This document shows, one piece after another, positions 10,410 to 20,332 of a DNA stretch of 64,000 nt. The notes beneath the pieces are model-generated. The model searched no databases and was not told where the DNA came from. It was given only the letters and a program-made list of their open reading frames with translations. The position numbers were made by a program, and so were the translations under genes. This DNA comes from Athripsodes cinereus (taxonomy: Eukaryota; Arthropoda; Insecta; Trichoptera; Leptoceridae): positions 23,511,447 to 23,575,446 of the forward strand of contig OX388319.1 of assembly GCA_947579605.1 (NCBI GenBank), given 5' to 3'. Each line of letters begins with the position of its first letter. The stretch's first letter is position 1.

Positions 10410-10560
10410 ACCTACATATATTGTATAAACTAAAAAATTCAAAGGGAAATTTGGTAATGCGACCAACCACATTGGTGTTGTAGAGTGAGAAGGATATTGA
10501 TCGTTTCTTTTATTATAGGCATCATTTTATAGCTTAAAGATGTGCAATATTGAAATGTAA
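10410..10560 (+). repeat. Dispersed repeat, second copy near 59.04 kb
   Basis: ACCTACATATATTGTATAAA, AGGGAAATTTGGTAATGCGACCAA (in part) and AAAGATGTGCAATA recur at 59040-59435 in the same order; there the copy is interrupted by a hairpin MITE. Unknown class, non-coding. Confidence 0.55.
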
Positions 10561-10590
10561 GAATTAAAGAGACCATTAGCATATTAATGT

Positions 10591-11060
10591 ACGTTGCCGT
10601 GGAGGTGAAGTGATCCAAGCCACACTTTTTTGAAAAATGAGTTATGCATGCGGTTTTGTTCAGAAAACCACGGAGAACATAGTGGTGAAGAGAAATAAGT
10701 TATTTGATATTCCTAAAGGGCATTTTAGGAAAATTGTGAAGAGAGGTTAAGTGTTTTTTAATCATTTCAAGTGTGTGTTAGAGCATTTCACTAACGCAGA
10801 TAGGAATAAATTATAGAAGTGAAAAGATCCAAGCGGCATAGCGCCTAACTTTCCAACAACTTTTTTACAGGTGGATCTTTCTCAGCTACAGTGGTGAAAT
10901 AACCCAAGTGATAAATTCGTGTTAACTTCTAAAATATAAAAATTCTTTAATATTTTGTAATTTATATTAGTGGAATATGTGATCAGGAATATCACTTCAT
11001 CACCCTTTTTCTCGAAATGTCTGTCTTGTGGGTTACATCACTTCACATCCACGGCAACGT
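10591..11060. mobile_element. Non-autonomous DNA element, 470 bp, ~24 bp inverted ends
   Basis: ACGTTGCCGTGGAGGTGAAG (left) and the inverted right end ACGTTGCCGTGGATGTGAAG agree over about 24 bases with one difference, then diverge into related CCAAGCCACAC / TAACCCACAAG text. The interior repeats the motif GTGAA-(A/G)-(A/T)GATCCAAG or GTGAAATAACCCAAG several times. No transposase. A target duplication is not obvious. Superfamily not assigned. Confidence 0.6.
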
Positions 11061-11329
11061 GTTGTGGAGCGTAAAAACATAATAATATTAATTTAGAAAC
11101 ATGTTAATTGAGTTAATTAGCACAGCGTTATATATCAGAGTAAATCAGTCTTTATCCATAAAAGATCAATGGCCGTCGTCAAATTTGCATTTATTCTACG
11201 TTGCCACTAAAAAATATAAATTTCTCTTCGCCATCCCCAAAAGTCATATTCATTTAGTGAACTATTTCTGTTGTTATTGTTTCTTGGAGAAAAGCATGCT
11301 GAGTGCTTAAGTTATAAATTATATCCTCT
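11061..11329. other. No gene recognised
   Basis: Several short open frames occur but none has recognisable content. Confidence 0.35.
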
Positions 11330-11658
11330 TGGAGCGGTTTATTCTCATCAAGGGAGTGAGGCAAGGTTGTGCCATATCTCCTTGGCTGTTCATCTTATTC
11401 TTCGACTACTGTATGCGATCTGTGAAATATATGTTGGTGTCGAATTGAATGGAACTCGGCTAAGAGCAAAAGGGATTTACAAGAGATTGTTACATGTGTA
11501 GATCACTGCAGTAGTTTGAATGGTTTAAAAATGAACGTTATGAAGACGAAAGTAGAAGTGTTTGAATGAACGATTTACGAAATAAAAGTTGGTGATGAAT
11601 GTTTGGAACAAGTAAGCGAGTATGTATATTTAGGAAGTTTGTTTGCTAGGGATGGAAG
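11330..11658 (+). pseudogene. LINE reverse transcriptase fragment, part 1 of an interrupted copy
   Basis: The plus strand encodes LIKGVRQGCAISPWLFILFF, the motif of RT palm block with GVRQGC..SP.LF that precedes the catalytic YADD region in RTE-like elements. Frame breaks and stops follow at once. Then come a KTKVE-like segment and YVYLGSLF. The copy is cut at 11658 by a minus-strand LINE and resumes at 12273. The order of blocks and the later GHVERM-like segment suggest LINE-A or a close relative. Confidence 0.65.
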
Positions 11659-12272
11659 ATGTGATAGGGACTTACATACTTACTTCCGATGGCCGAACAG
11701 CCCTTGTAGGACCTTTGCCTCCGAAACAATAGATCTCCAAGCCTTTCTATCCTGAGCAATGGACTGCCAGTCGTCTTTAGCATTGAGCTCCTCTAGATCT
11801 CGGTTGATGTTATCCAACAATCTTTGTCTTGGTCTGCCTAACCCTCGGGTATACCTTACAGAATACCTTTAGTCGCCATTTCTTCTCCGGATCTAAAGAC
11901 GTGGCCAATCCATGCCAATCTTCGGGATCTGATTTCACTTGTGATGAAAGGTTGGTTAGTTGTGGAGCGAATTTCTTCATTACTTTTAAGCCTCCAGGTT
12001 CCTTCTGCAATCCCTCTAATAGGGTTCAATTAGAACCCTATTTTTAAAAGACAGAAGTCTTTGTTGTTCTTTTAGGATCATACACCAGGACTCCGAATCA
12101 TAGATGACCACTGGTGTGATGAGGCTATTGTATATTTGAAGTTTCACTCTTCTGGACAAGGACTTGATTGTTAAGAGATTGTTCAAGGCCGCCGCTGCTC
12201 TCATGCCACTCTGTATCCTAGATGTTATTTCTACACTCATTTCATTAGTGTTTGTGAGAATGTGATAGGGAC
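11659..12272 (-). mobile_element. LINE-D insertion, minus strand, with 13 bp target duplication
   Basis: ATGTGATAGGGAC occurs on both sides (11659-11671 and 12260-12272). The inserted 588 bp read, on the minus strand, ITSRIQSGMRAAAALNNLL and KLQIYNSLITPVVIYDSESW, then a decayed segment with DWHGLATSLDPEKKWRLKVF, and finally the sequence shared with 25403-25640. This is the region after the RT palm of a non-LTR element, 5'-truncated. Stops and frame changes show that it is dead. It sits inside the plus-strand LINE copy at 11330-13610. Confidence 0.8.
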
Positions 12273-12638
12273 ATTGAAAGAAAAAAAATGGCTGTTACTA
12301 AAGTGAACGAAAATTTATTAATGAAAATTAATCATTGATATTTCGTATTTGATTGATAAAACGTTGATTGATAACCGAGGAATAAGGATGTTAGAAGAAT
12401 GAGCGGATGCGAGAGGAATGTTATGGATATCATGCGTGTAAATAAGATACGAAGGTTTGGATATGCAGAACGGATGGATGATGAAGGGATTTCAAAGAGG
12501 TTTGTAATCCCTTTTCTGAATGAAAGCACGGGCATCCGAGAAACGCGTCATTTGATCACGTGGTTGTGATTTGGGCAAGAGAATTCGACGTGCGTGTATG
12601 AGAAATTGTATGAATGTGGAGGAAGTGAAATAAGGATA
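12273..12638 (+). pseudogene. LINE-A fragment, part 2 of the interrupted copy
   Basis: Beyond the LINE-D insertion the plus strand reads GGATGTTAGAAGAATGAGCG and GTTTGGATATGCAGAACGGA, corresponding to EDIRRM..C and RRFGYAERMDD of LINE-A with several frameshifts. It is interrupted again after ATAAGGATA (12630-12638). Confidence 0.65.
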
Positions 12639-13524
12639 TTTATTTATTTTATTTATAAAAATTTCAAATTATAAAAAGATATACATCTTACATTCAACTG
12701 TACAACATAATCAAGCGCATCATGCATACAGGTATACATACAATAACAACATTATGAGGTATACATACAATAACAACATTATGCATCTATAGGTATCATT
12801 ACTACTATAGCAAATCCACCGAAATCGATAAAAGAAAAAAAAAAAACAATTTCTACCCAACTTGTGACAATAATATTATGAAAAAACATCAAAATATATA
12901 CTACAATCGATACATGCTGAACTTGTATTCACTAGGCACTAGTGCGCTAAGCATTAGCGAGGAACAACATTCAAAATAATTATTATATAATAATACAGGT
13001 ATGCAGTACAAATACTCTATAATCTAGACGTAAAATTTAAAATCTATCATATACTAATAATTAGTCAAGCATCTATGTGTTCAAAAAATCCACTTTGACA
13101 TTAAAATTTAATAAAATACATATTAATAAAAATAAGGAAACCTTCAAACAAAATACAAATGAAACAATTATGCAAAATTTGGCACAGTGTAATGCTAGTT
13201 ATTACCAATCAATACGCATTATTATTATGAAGTATTCTACTTATAAGACAATGATTTAGCAAATATCAATTTCATGAAACAAATATATCCATGTACATGT
13301 GTAAAGAAATAAAAGAAAGAAAAATTTTAGTGAAGGATACACAGATAGAAAATCCAACATCTCGATATCAAATAATCTGGGAGGCAACTAAGTTTTACAA
13401 AAAAAAAAAAAAATTCTTAAGAAGGCTGATGGTACACAAATCCAAGTACGACAGAAATTCATTGCTCAAGCGATTTAAACGGGGGATGACTGTATGTCTT
13501 ACGTAGTTAGTCAGTTAGTTAGAT
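12639..13524 (-). mobile_element. Retroelement insertion in LINE-A with 9 bp target duplication
   Basis: ATAAGGATA flanks the insert at 12630-12638 and 13525-13533. Joined, the flanks restore the LINE-A text (compare TAAGGATAGATC at 22980). The 886 bp insert starts on the plus strand with TTTATTTATTTTATTTATAA, so it has an (AATA)n tail when read on the minus strand. It is AT-rich and shares CACCGAAATCGATAAAAG-like text with 4977-5520. No long frame. It contains a 25-27 bp tandem duplication of GTATACATACAATAACAACA at 12740-12787. Confidence 0.65.
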
Positions 13525-13610
13525 ATAAGGATAGATCTATATGAAATTCCGTCCTCTCTGCATAGCCAACTTGGAATACAACGTGAGGGTATCGTAGATA
13601 GTAATAGTAT
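13525..13610 (+). mobile_element. LINE-A 3' end, part 3 of the interrupted copy
   Basis: ATAAGGATAGATCTATATGA followed by TTCCGTCCTCTCTGCATAGC and ACAACGTGAGGGTATCGTAG matches the 3' end of LINE-A at 6085-6160. This closes the copy that starts at 11330. Confidence 0.7.
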
Positions 13611-13959
13611 TGTAGTACGATTAAAATATAGTAAAATACATTTTTTATATAAAACGTATTTTTTTTATTTAATCGACATTTTGTTGAAAGTAGATGAGTT
13701 ATAATGTTATTATTTTCAAGACAAAGTAATAACATAATTTAATTTCAGAATGGAGACGAAAGGATAGTCAGAATGATAAATAAATATTGTATGTACATTG
13801 TATATATCTATGAGTTGTAGGTCCGAATTTGAGAAATAGACTTTTAGCAAAAAATCTAGATAATCACGTTGGCCCAATATTCGAATGTGTACTTATGGTA
13901 AAACTTATTCTGAGGTAGCCTTTTATTTCGAATATTTACTAATTTTTTGATTGTTTAAC
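13611..13959. other. No gene recognised
   Basis: AT-rich and non-coding; no repeat identified. Confidence 0.35.
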
Positions 13960-14230
13960 CGAATTTGGATGCAGATGACAAAACCTGAAAAATGAGATCC
14001 CAAAAAGATGGTTGCTTCTAAAATTTCTCTTGATTGGTGGACCTTACATCGTGACAGTGAGAATGGTGGAATTGGTGAACGTTGTCCATGGAAACCGAAA
14101 GTGATCACTTAAGCCAGCCGAGAGCCAAATCGTAAGCGTTGGGACACCTTTCTTACTTCTTCCGATTAGATTCTACATAATGTTGCATTGTGTAGACATA
14201 TGGTTCTCCAATCGAGGTTTCTGATTGGTT
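13960..14230 (-). repeat. Dispersed repeat, inverted relative to a copy at 59510-59760
   Basis: AATGAGATCCCAAAAAGATGG, GGTGGACCTTACATCGTGAC and GGTTCTCCAATCGAGGTTTC (given here in short parts) recur as reverse complements near 59.5-59.75 kb. The segment TCCATGGAAACCGAAAGTGA is part of both. Non-coding. At the second site it forms a foldback. Confidence 0.7.
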
Positions 14231-14297
14231 TTGCCTTTTATTTCGTTTAATTTGCTTTTACATAAATAAATGTCAACAACTATTTTACGCCAACATC

Positions 14298-14557
14298 TAA
14301 TAAGTGACAGATAGAGCATATCGGATACATTTACTTGTAAACACAATTCTAATAAGTGACAGATAGAGCATATCGGATACATTTACTTGTAAACACAATT
14401 CTAATAAGTGACAGATAGAGCATATCGGATACATTTACTTGTAAACACAATTCTAATAAGTGACAGATAGAGCATATCGGATACATTTACTTGTAAACAC
14501 AATTCTAATAAGTGACAGATAGAGCATATCGGATACATTTACTTGTAAAGACAATTC
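14298..14557 (+). repeat. Tandem array, five units of 52 bp
   Basis: TAATAAGTGACAGATAGAGC begins each unit at 14298, 14350, 14402, 14454 and 14506. Units are nearly identical; the last has AAAGACAATTC in place of AAACACAATTC. It lies 25 bases before the hairpin at 14583, suggesting both belong to one element. Confidence 0.9.
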
Positions 14558-14582
14558 GCAGGGCTTTATTTTTGTTTGAACA

Positions 14583-14660
14583 GGTGTCGCTGAGTTTCGA
14601 AATCCGCTATAACACATACATTTGAATGTGTTATAGCGGATTTCGAAACTCAGCGACACC
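14583..14660. repeat. Perfect hairpin, 35 bp arms and 8-base loop
   Basis: GGTGTCGCTGAGTTTCGAAA at 14583 starts a 35-base arm exactly reverse-complemented at 14626-14660. The loop is ACATTTGA. Such an arrangement (tandem units followed by a terminal hairpin) occurs in some non-autonomous DNA elements, but no end motif for a known superfamily is clear. Confidence 0.9.
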
Positions 14661-14679
14661 GTCCTTTCATTTCTCTCTG

Positions 14680-14880
14680 TCTCTTTCTCCCTCCTATTAT
14701 TAGTTATTTTCTGTTAACTGGTTTTATTTCCCTGTTTTACATATAATATGCATTGTAGGTATGTATTAAGTGCCCCATAAATTAAGTTTGTATAAAACAC
14801 TGTAAGTGCGACCTTATTTCTTTGCTACTTATGTATTCTGTGTTGTTGTGTTTAAATAAATAAATAAACAAAATAAATGT
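14680..14880 (+). mobile_element. Possible LINE 3' UTR and tail
   Basis: Ends in AAATAAATAAATAAACAAAA, a retroelement-type tail, after a T-rich non-coding segment. No coding part attached. Confidence 0.3.
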
Positions 14881-15462
14881 TTCACCCAGACAAAGATAGG
14901 TGGAAGATTCGTTCATTCTATCATAGTAGATACCATCAAAATATTTTCCGCAAATGGGACAGCCAGTGGACTATCTGCATTGAATTAGCAAACATGCACG
15001 TCGCTTACTTATGCCAATAGTAGTATAGATATCCACAAGAAAGTAGGTATTATTGTATTTATGGCGTATCGTAACATTTCTGCAATTTTTCATTAAAATA
15101 GAGTTTCTCATTGAAACCTATTATTAAAAAAGTAGAAGGCCGTTGCTCGCCGGAAACTCCGAAAGAATTAACAGGAAAATTTTCCAAAAAAACAAATTCT
15201 TTGTGTTTAGGCTGCGACATGATTATATACAGGAAAATTGTGGGCGTAGAAATACGTTGAAGATACCTATGTTGGGTAAAAAAAAATACAGAAAGAATAT
15301 AATGGAGAATAAGGGAATTATCGAGAAAATTAAATATGATTTATGTTGGAAAACGAGTATGAAAGAGAGAAGAGTGTTGCTGTTGGTATCTCCTGATCCC
15401 AGAATAAATATTTAAGTCCGTTAATACGTTTGTAAGTAGGTATATATATCAAAAAATGTATA
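14881..15462. other. No gene recognised
   Basis: Contains a 90-codon open frame at 15143-15415 rich in K, R and N with no recognisable domain; most likely chance in AT-rich DNA. Confidence 0.35.
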
Positions 15463-15560
15463 GATAATTCATAAAGATCGAGCTAAAACCAAACAAAGAC
15501 ACTATGAATCTTGTATTATGTGTAGATTTTAACGCGACGATACACATATACCTACCTACG
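15463..15560 (-). mobile_element. SINE-2 3' half
   Basis: GATCGAGCTAAAACCAAAC, TATGAATCTTGTATTATG and ACGCGACGATACACATATAC match the distal part of SINE-2 (compare 17167-17240). The tRNA-like head is missing here. Confidence 0.65.
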
Positions 15561-15893
15561 AGGACGTCTGCGTTTTCTCACGCCCTCCTTTTACAGATAA
15601 AATTTTATCCTGTTTTTCATATTTTCAATATAGCAAACAATATTTAATATGATCTGCCACCTATTTTTTCCGAAAAAACAACTTTTTCCTGTTATTTTAA
15701 GTTGGACAAAGGATCTGAGTGTTTTTATCTATTTTATAATACTAAAAAAAATATTGCACAAAAAAGTAGAAAAAAATGACAACATCATTACTGAACAAAT
15801 GAATTAGTGCAATGGACGAGTTTATCGCAGAAGCGCGATATCTTCTAACTAACTCATATTTAATAATTTCAATGCGTGCAGTCCCTCGTCTAT
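15561..15893. other. No gene recognised
   Basis: AT-rich; nothing assignable. Confidence 0.3.
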
Positions 15894-16105
15894 ACATCCC
15901 ATCACGGCATTTCCCACAAGTAGGGTAGCCAGCAGTCAATAAAAGTTAAGAAATTCAGGATGGGTGACAGACATATCTCATCGCTGAATTCAAGATGTTT
16001 AATATTTTCTTTTCTGCTAGGTTTTATGAACACCTGCCTTTTACAGAATACTTAAAAAAATACAGAAAATAGTGGGAGCCATATTCTTTACCTGGGGGCC
16101 CAATC
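15894..16105 (-). mobile_element. R4 repeat
   Basis: CATCCCATCACGGCATTTCC, AGGGTAGCCAGC, TCATCGCTGAATTCAAGATG and ACACCTGCCTTTTACAG follow the family order in minus orientation. The segment with the GCAAGCTGTCTTCTCCGTGCC motif is deleted. Confidence 0.75.
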
Positions 16106-17040
16106 GGGTGGGGTTTTAATTTTAATTCGATATAACAAATATTTCCACGCAAGACTGCGGGTTAAAATAGCTAGTATTTTATATACCTACATAGTGATGG
16201 ATATAAATGATTGTTACCTAACATCGAACTATAAATAAACTATATTTAATGTCTTGTTCTTACAACATGTGTTTCAATACCTCATAAATAAAATATAATA
16301 AATTATATTATATAATAATACTATTCATAAACAATGACATATCTATAAACTCCAAATCATCTTTTTTCTGACTTTGCGAATGTGTATGATCTTCTTGGAA
16401 ATATAAGGAAGAAACTAACCATCTTTCACATATTTTTGATACACAAAATTTAGAAATTTTAGTTCGTTTTGACAATAAACATCTGTAATAAATTTCCGGG
16501 TTGGCTGGAAGAAATATGCAATAAGCCCGCCTTTAGGTAATTTCTAGGAACAAAAACTTGTACACTGTATATATTGATGCCAATAAAGTTTTATTTTTTT
16601 TATATCTAATATATGTATATCTTTTTATACTTTGTAATTTTTATAACAGATGTGAAATGTGATTTTTTATTTTGTTTTGTAATACATTTTTTTTTGTAAA
16701 AGGCAATTGCCGTATATTGAATAAATAAATAAATAATAAATTAAGATATTCAGAATAGAAAATATTGAAACATAATTTGTACGTGACACCCACCTTTTTC
16801 AGCGTACTCGAAAAACTATTTTTCTTCATGAAAACGCTTAAGTATAATAAGGATAAATAATAAACCTTCCAATCAGAAAACTTATTTTTGTGCGTATTGA
16901 TATCATGATACTAATAAATTGATGAAATCTTATGCACAATAGTGTCCTTACAACGTAAGAAATTTTATTTTTATACAGAAGATAAATTTGTGTTTGAAAT
17001 AACGCTAAATATACCAACCTAAAACAGCCATACAGCAAGC
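16106..17040. other. AT-rich stretch, possible LINE tail at 16560-16740
   Basis: No gene. Around 16690-16740 GTATATTGAATAAATAAATA ends a T-rich segment and looks like a plus-strand LINE tail. The rest is unassigned. Confidence 0.35.
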
Positions 17041-17475
17041 AATGTGAGACGTCTTTCGTTCTCTTAGGTTTGTCAATCAGATTGACAATGTCCTAACAAG
17101 ACGAAAGACGTCTCTCTCGTGAATAAATCATATAGTAGAATAACATAACATAACACGTGTAGACAATTCACACAGACCGAGCTAGTCCCAAACTAAGATA
17201 TGAATCTTGTATTATGGGTACTAACACGGCGATACACATATACAATGCACCAAACACATATACATGTAACACTCAGACCCAGGACAATCTGAAAAAGGTC
17301 ATTCTTCATTTTGCCCTGGCCGGGAATCGAACCCGGGACCTCGCGACTCAAAGGCAAGTGCGTTAGCCTCCGCGCCACACCGGTCGCCAGAATAAAACAT
17401 TTGTTTTATTATTTTCGTTATGGGATTCTTCAACATAAACACCGACACAGTGAATAAAACTCGTCTCCGTTAGGA
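17041..17475. mobile_element. Foldback-type element (family H1) split by a SINE-2
   Basis: GAGACGTCTTTCGT (17047) is mirrored by ACGAAAGACGTCTC (17101-17114), with imperfect pairing between. The right part, beyond the SINE, reads AGAATAAAACATTTGTTTTA and ends near ACCGACACAGTGAATAAA. The same pieces (GATTGACAATGTCCT, GACGAAAGACGTCTCTCTC, and the inverse of CACTGTGTCGGTGTTTA) make up the palindrome at 19.86-20.02 kb and a decayed copy at 46.38 kb. Non-coding; ends not fixed. Confidence 0.6.
17144..17388 (-). mobile_element. SINE-2, full length, inserted in element H1
   Basis: Read on the minus strand, the head GCGACCGGTGTGGCGCGGAG is followed by GTCCCGGGTTCGATTCCCGG, a canonical B-box-like tRNA sequence. 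Then come a body with AATGAAGAATGACC and TGTCCTGGGTCTGAGTG, and a tail ending GTGTTATGTTATG. AGAATAA occurs on both sides (17137-17143 and 17389-17395) as a probable target duplication. Head type and body resemble tRNA-derived SINEs widespread in Lepidoptera (from general knowledge). Other copies: 18969, 26840 and 15463 (partial). Confidence 0.85.
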
Positions 17476-17553
17476 TGATTCTGCGTCAATGAAATCCTTC
17501 TAACATTTTTCAAGCTCTGAATTTGGTTTCAAATAGGTCTACAGATATTTAGA

Positions 17554-17730
17554 GTTCGTCGGTAGCCTGGAGGTAGAGTCTCGGCCTCTTGAACAAGGGG
17601 TCCGCGGTTCGATCCCAGGTTCCGGCAAACTCCCCTTTCACGACACAAGCTTTTACCTTACTGTGGAAGGTGTATAAAGTTGTATTTGGGTTTATAACAA
17701 AAAACCAGATATATCTTAAAAAAAAAAAAA
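17554..17730 (+). mobile_element. SINE-1 copy
   Basis: Near-identical to the copy at 531-702: tRNA-like head with GGTTCGATCCCAGGT, body CACGACACAAGCTTTTACC, end CCAGATATATCTT and an A run of 13. Little divergence suggests a recent insertion. Confidence 0.85.
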
Positions 17731-18275
17731 TACAGCATCCCTCAGAAATGTGTAACCAGTAGGCTAAATAAAAAAATAAAAAAAACTTACATAAATTTTT
17801 TAATTCAATTTATTATTCAAGTTATTATATGTGTCATTTTGTTCAGTTATATTTAAAATAGCGTTTGTTTTCGGTGCTTAATTTATGTAATATAAAGTTT
17901 TTTCGATATTATTGATCGAAGGTTCTTGTTAAAAGTCCATTTTAAGATAAATTAAAAAAAAAACACAGTTTGTAGTTTATTTCCAAGAGAGAGAGAGAGA
18001 GTCTCCGAATACTAATAAGCTTACTATGTTTTTTTTTCAATTTATCTTAATTTTATTTTAGTTTCACTGATTTTGTTTTCACTAAATGAGTAAAACTCCA
18101 TTTTTAAATTAAAAAATTAATAAGTAAAAAACTCTTAAGTATTTTTTACTTATAAATTTTTTAATTTATTTTAGTTGTTATTATTTTTTGTATTGATTAT
18201 TTGTTTTGTAAGAAGTAAATAAATTAATACCAAATAAATGATAAATTTATTACTCTGCTTAGTTTCTATATAAAA
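17731..18275. other. Very AT-rich stretch with a 62-base imperfect hairpin
   Basis: No gene. At 18106-18167 AAATTAAAAAATTAATAAGT is followed, around CTTAAG, by an inverted near-copy. Such A/T palindromes can arise by chance in this composition. A (GA)n run lies at about 17988-18003. Confidence 0.4.
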
Positions 18276-18594
18276 TACTAGCTGGCCCGGCGAACTTCGT
18301 ACCGCCTAAGAATCAATGAACGATTTCATACATACATCTTCTTCCCCTTGTCCTAGTTCGGTCGGGGGCCCATTGTCCCTAAGTATCTCCTCCAGAGATA
18401 ACTGTCCACCGCTGCTTCCAGGACCTCTGGCCACTCCAAACCAAGCCTTTCAACACATGTTCGACACCTGCCCTATCTTCTGCCCTCTCCCACTGACTTT
18501 ATGAATGATTAATATTATTAATCTCTTTACAAACTCCCGTAATTGTCAAAGTGTGTCATCGAAGGTATAGTGTAAAAAAATATAATTCACTTGG

Positions 18595-18951
18595 AACTTT
18601 CGCAGTTTAGCGGCCCCACCCGTTGTCGAGTACTTTTTTCCATAGAAAAAGTAATATTTTCGAAACTTGAGGAAATTGTTGCCATAAAGTGAATTATTTT
18701 TTGGTCACCAAATTTTTGGAAAATTCTTTTATAGGAAAAAAAATTCGCAACTATGAAACTTGAGCGGCCCCACCCGATGTCGAGTAATATGTACGGAATT
18801 TTAGGAAATTAATTTTCGAAGTGGATTTTTTTTGCCGGCAAATTAAAATAATTCTACATATGGCAACAATTTCCTCATGTTTCAAAAATATTACCCTTTC
18901 TATGGAAAAAAAGTACCCGACAACGGGTGGGGCCGCTAAACTGCGAAAGTT
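18595..18951. mobile_element. Hairpin MITE with ~92 bp inverted arms
   Basis: AACTTTCGCAGTTTAGCGGC at 18595 starts a 92-base arm reverse-complemented at 18859-18951 with about six differences. The arms extend loosely outward into A-rich sequence. The ~170 bp interior holds a further partial copy of the CGGCCCCACCCG motif (18763-18776). Non-coding; superfamily unknown. Confidence 0.8.
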
Positions 18952-18968
18952 ACATTCATTTTTTTTAC

Positions 18969-19194
18969 ATAGACAATTCACACACATCGAGCTAGTCCCA
19001 AACTTAGATGAATCTTGATTATGGGTACTAACGCGACGATACACACATATGCAATGCACTATATATGTACATATATATGTAACACCCAGACCCAGGACAA
19101 TTTGAAAAAGGTCATTCTTCACTTTGCCCTGTCCGGGAATCGAACCCGAGACCTCGTGACTCAAAGGAAAAAGCTCCGCGCCACACCGGCCGAC
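18969..19194 (-). mobile_element. SINE-2 copy
   Basis: Same order as 17144-17388 in minus orientation, with GGGAATCGAACCCGAGACCT and CCGCGCCACACCGGCCGAC at the head. It begins directly beyond the hairpin element at 18951. Confidence 0.8.
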
Positions 19195-19747
19195 ATGAAC
19201 AATTTATGTTGAACAATTATACTTAACTCAGATTTGTTTATAAATTATCTGCAGTACGTAATATAATTATGTAGGTACTAATTTTTTTTTCAGGTAGATT
19301 TTACCTATTCATTTAAAATTTATAAAAATTCTTTCCATGATTTTTAAAAATTGAAATATTTGAACTACAGATGTTAAATTGTATGGATAACGATTCTAAT
19401 TTGAGAATGTATAGAAAATTATCATATAAATAGGCCAATCTATAAAAAAAACTTCATTGTTGATTTTGTATAATTCTCCATATTGCATTTTTTATTGAAA
19501 TTAAAAATGTATGGCGTAAATAATTTTCTTCGTAATTTTTCTTCTCTGTCTGCAAATTTCATTACACAATCTTGCATCAGAACTACCTACATGAACACAT
19601 TCTTATTTTCATCTTTAATAGCACAATTTTTGGTTCAATAATAATTTTCCATCTGCAAAAATAAAATACAATTTCAAATACAATCTGTGCACGTCCACAT
19701 TTATGTGACTGAAGATCTATCGATACATAAATATTAGTCGAATAATG

Positions 19748-20332
19748 CGGTAGTTACATGGCAATAGGTTGTATCTCGCATTTTTTGCGTTTTCAAGTTT
19801 GTTCCATAAAATGCTCAAAATAGTGTAATATTTGATGTGGCGAAAGGATATGTCTCTTTATTCACTGTGTCGGTGTTTAGGTAGTAGAATTCCATATCGA
19901 AAAAATAAAACAGGTGTTTTATTCTACTAAAGATTGACAATGTCCTCATAAGACGAAAGACGTCTCTCTCACAAAATAAAATCTTTAGTAGAATAAACCA
20001 CCTGTTTTATTTTTTCGATATGTCTCTTTATAGTCAGAATAAAGAGAGAAAAGACGTAACTTATTGACATGTAGAAAGATTGTTTTCATCAACATGGCAA
20101 AAAAAACTCAAATATTTTTAAACTGCAAGAAATTTTTTAGTGAATGTTACATACATCTTGTAGAAGAAATTATTAAGAGAATGTTACATCTATCTTGTAG
20201 AAATAATAATTACCTTCATTTTGATATATAATTCTCGAAATTCGGCTGAAATATCTCTTTTGCAAACTTTGTTTTTGCTCTCCTGTAAAATTATGTTTTA
20301 GTGAGATACAACCTATTGCCATGTAACTACCG
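19748..20332. mobile_element. DNA element with 30 bp perfect inverted ends
   Basis: CGGTAGTTACATGGCAATAG at 19748 begins a 30-base sequence exactly inverted at 20303-20332. The 585 bp element has no coding frame and encloses the H1-type palindrome at 19893-20022. Near 20145-20205 a ~45 bp segment (GAATGTTACAT and TCTTGTAGAA) is tandemly repeated. Superfamily not assigned. Confidence 0.65.
19893..20022. repeat. H1 palindrome, 42 bp arms, one mismatch
   Basis: CATATCGAAAAAATAAAACA at 19893 starts a 42-base arm inverted at 19981-20022. The spacer holds TGACAATGTCCTCATAAGAC and GAAAGACGTCTCTCTC, as in the copy at 17.1 kb, and CACTGTGTCGGTGTTTAGG precedes it at 19863. It lies inside the element 19748-20332. 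Confidence 0.85.

Noticed and set aside
14298..14557. CRISPR array
   Set aside because: The 52 bp units are contiguous with no variable spacers, and the sequence is eukaryotic.
17330..17388. tRNA gene on the minus strand
   Set aside because: It is the head of SINE-2; the same head with the same body occurs at 19.1 and 27.0 kb.
18316..18504. Proline/serine-rich short ORF
   Set aside because: Lies in the GC-richer start of a dispersed repeat (18276); no start or splice evidence.
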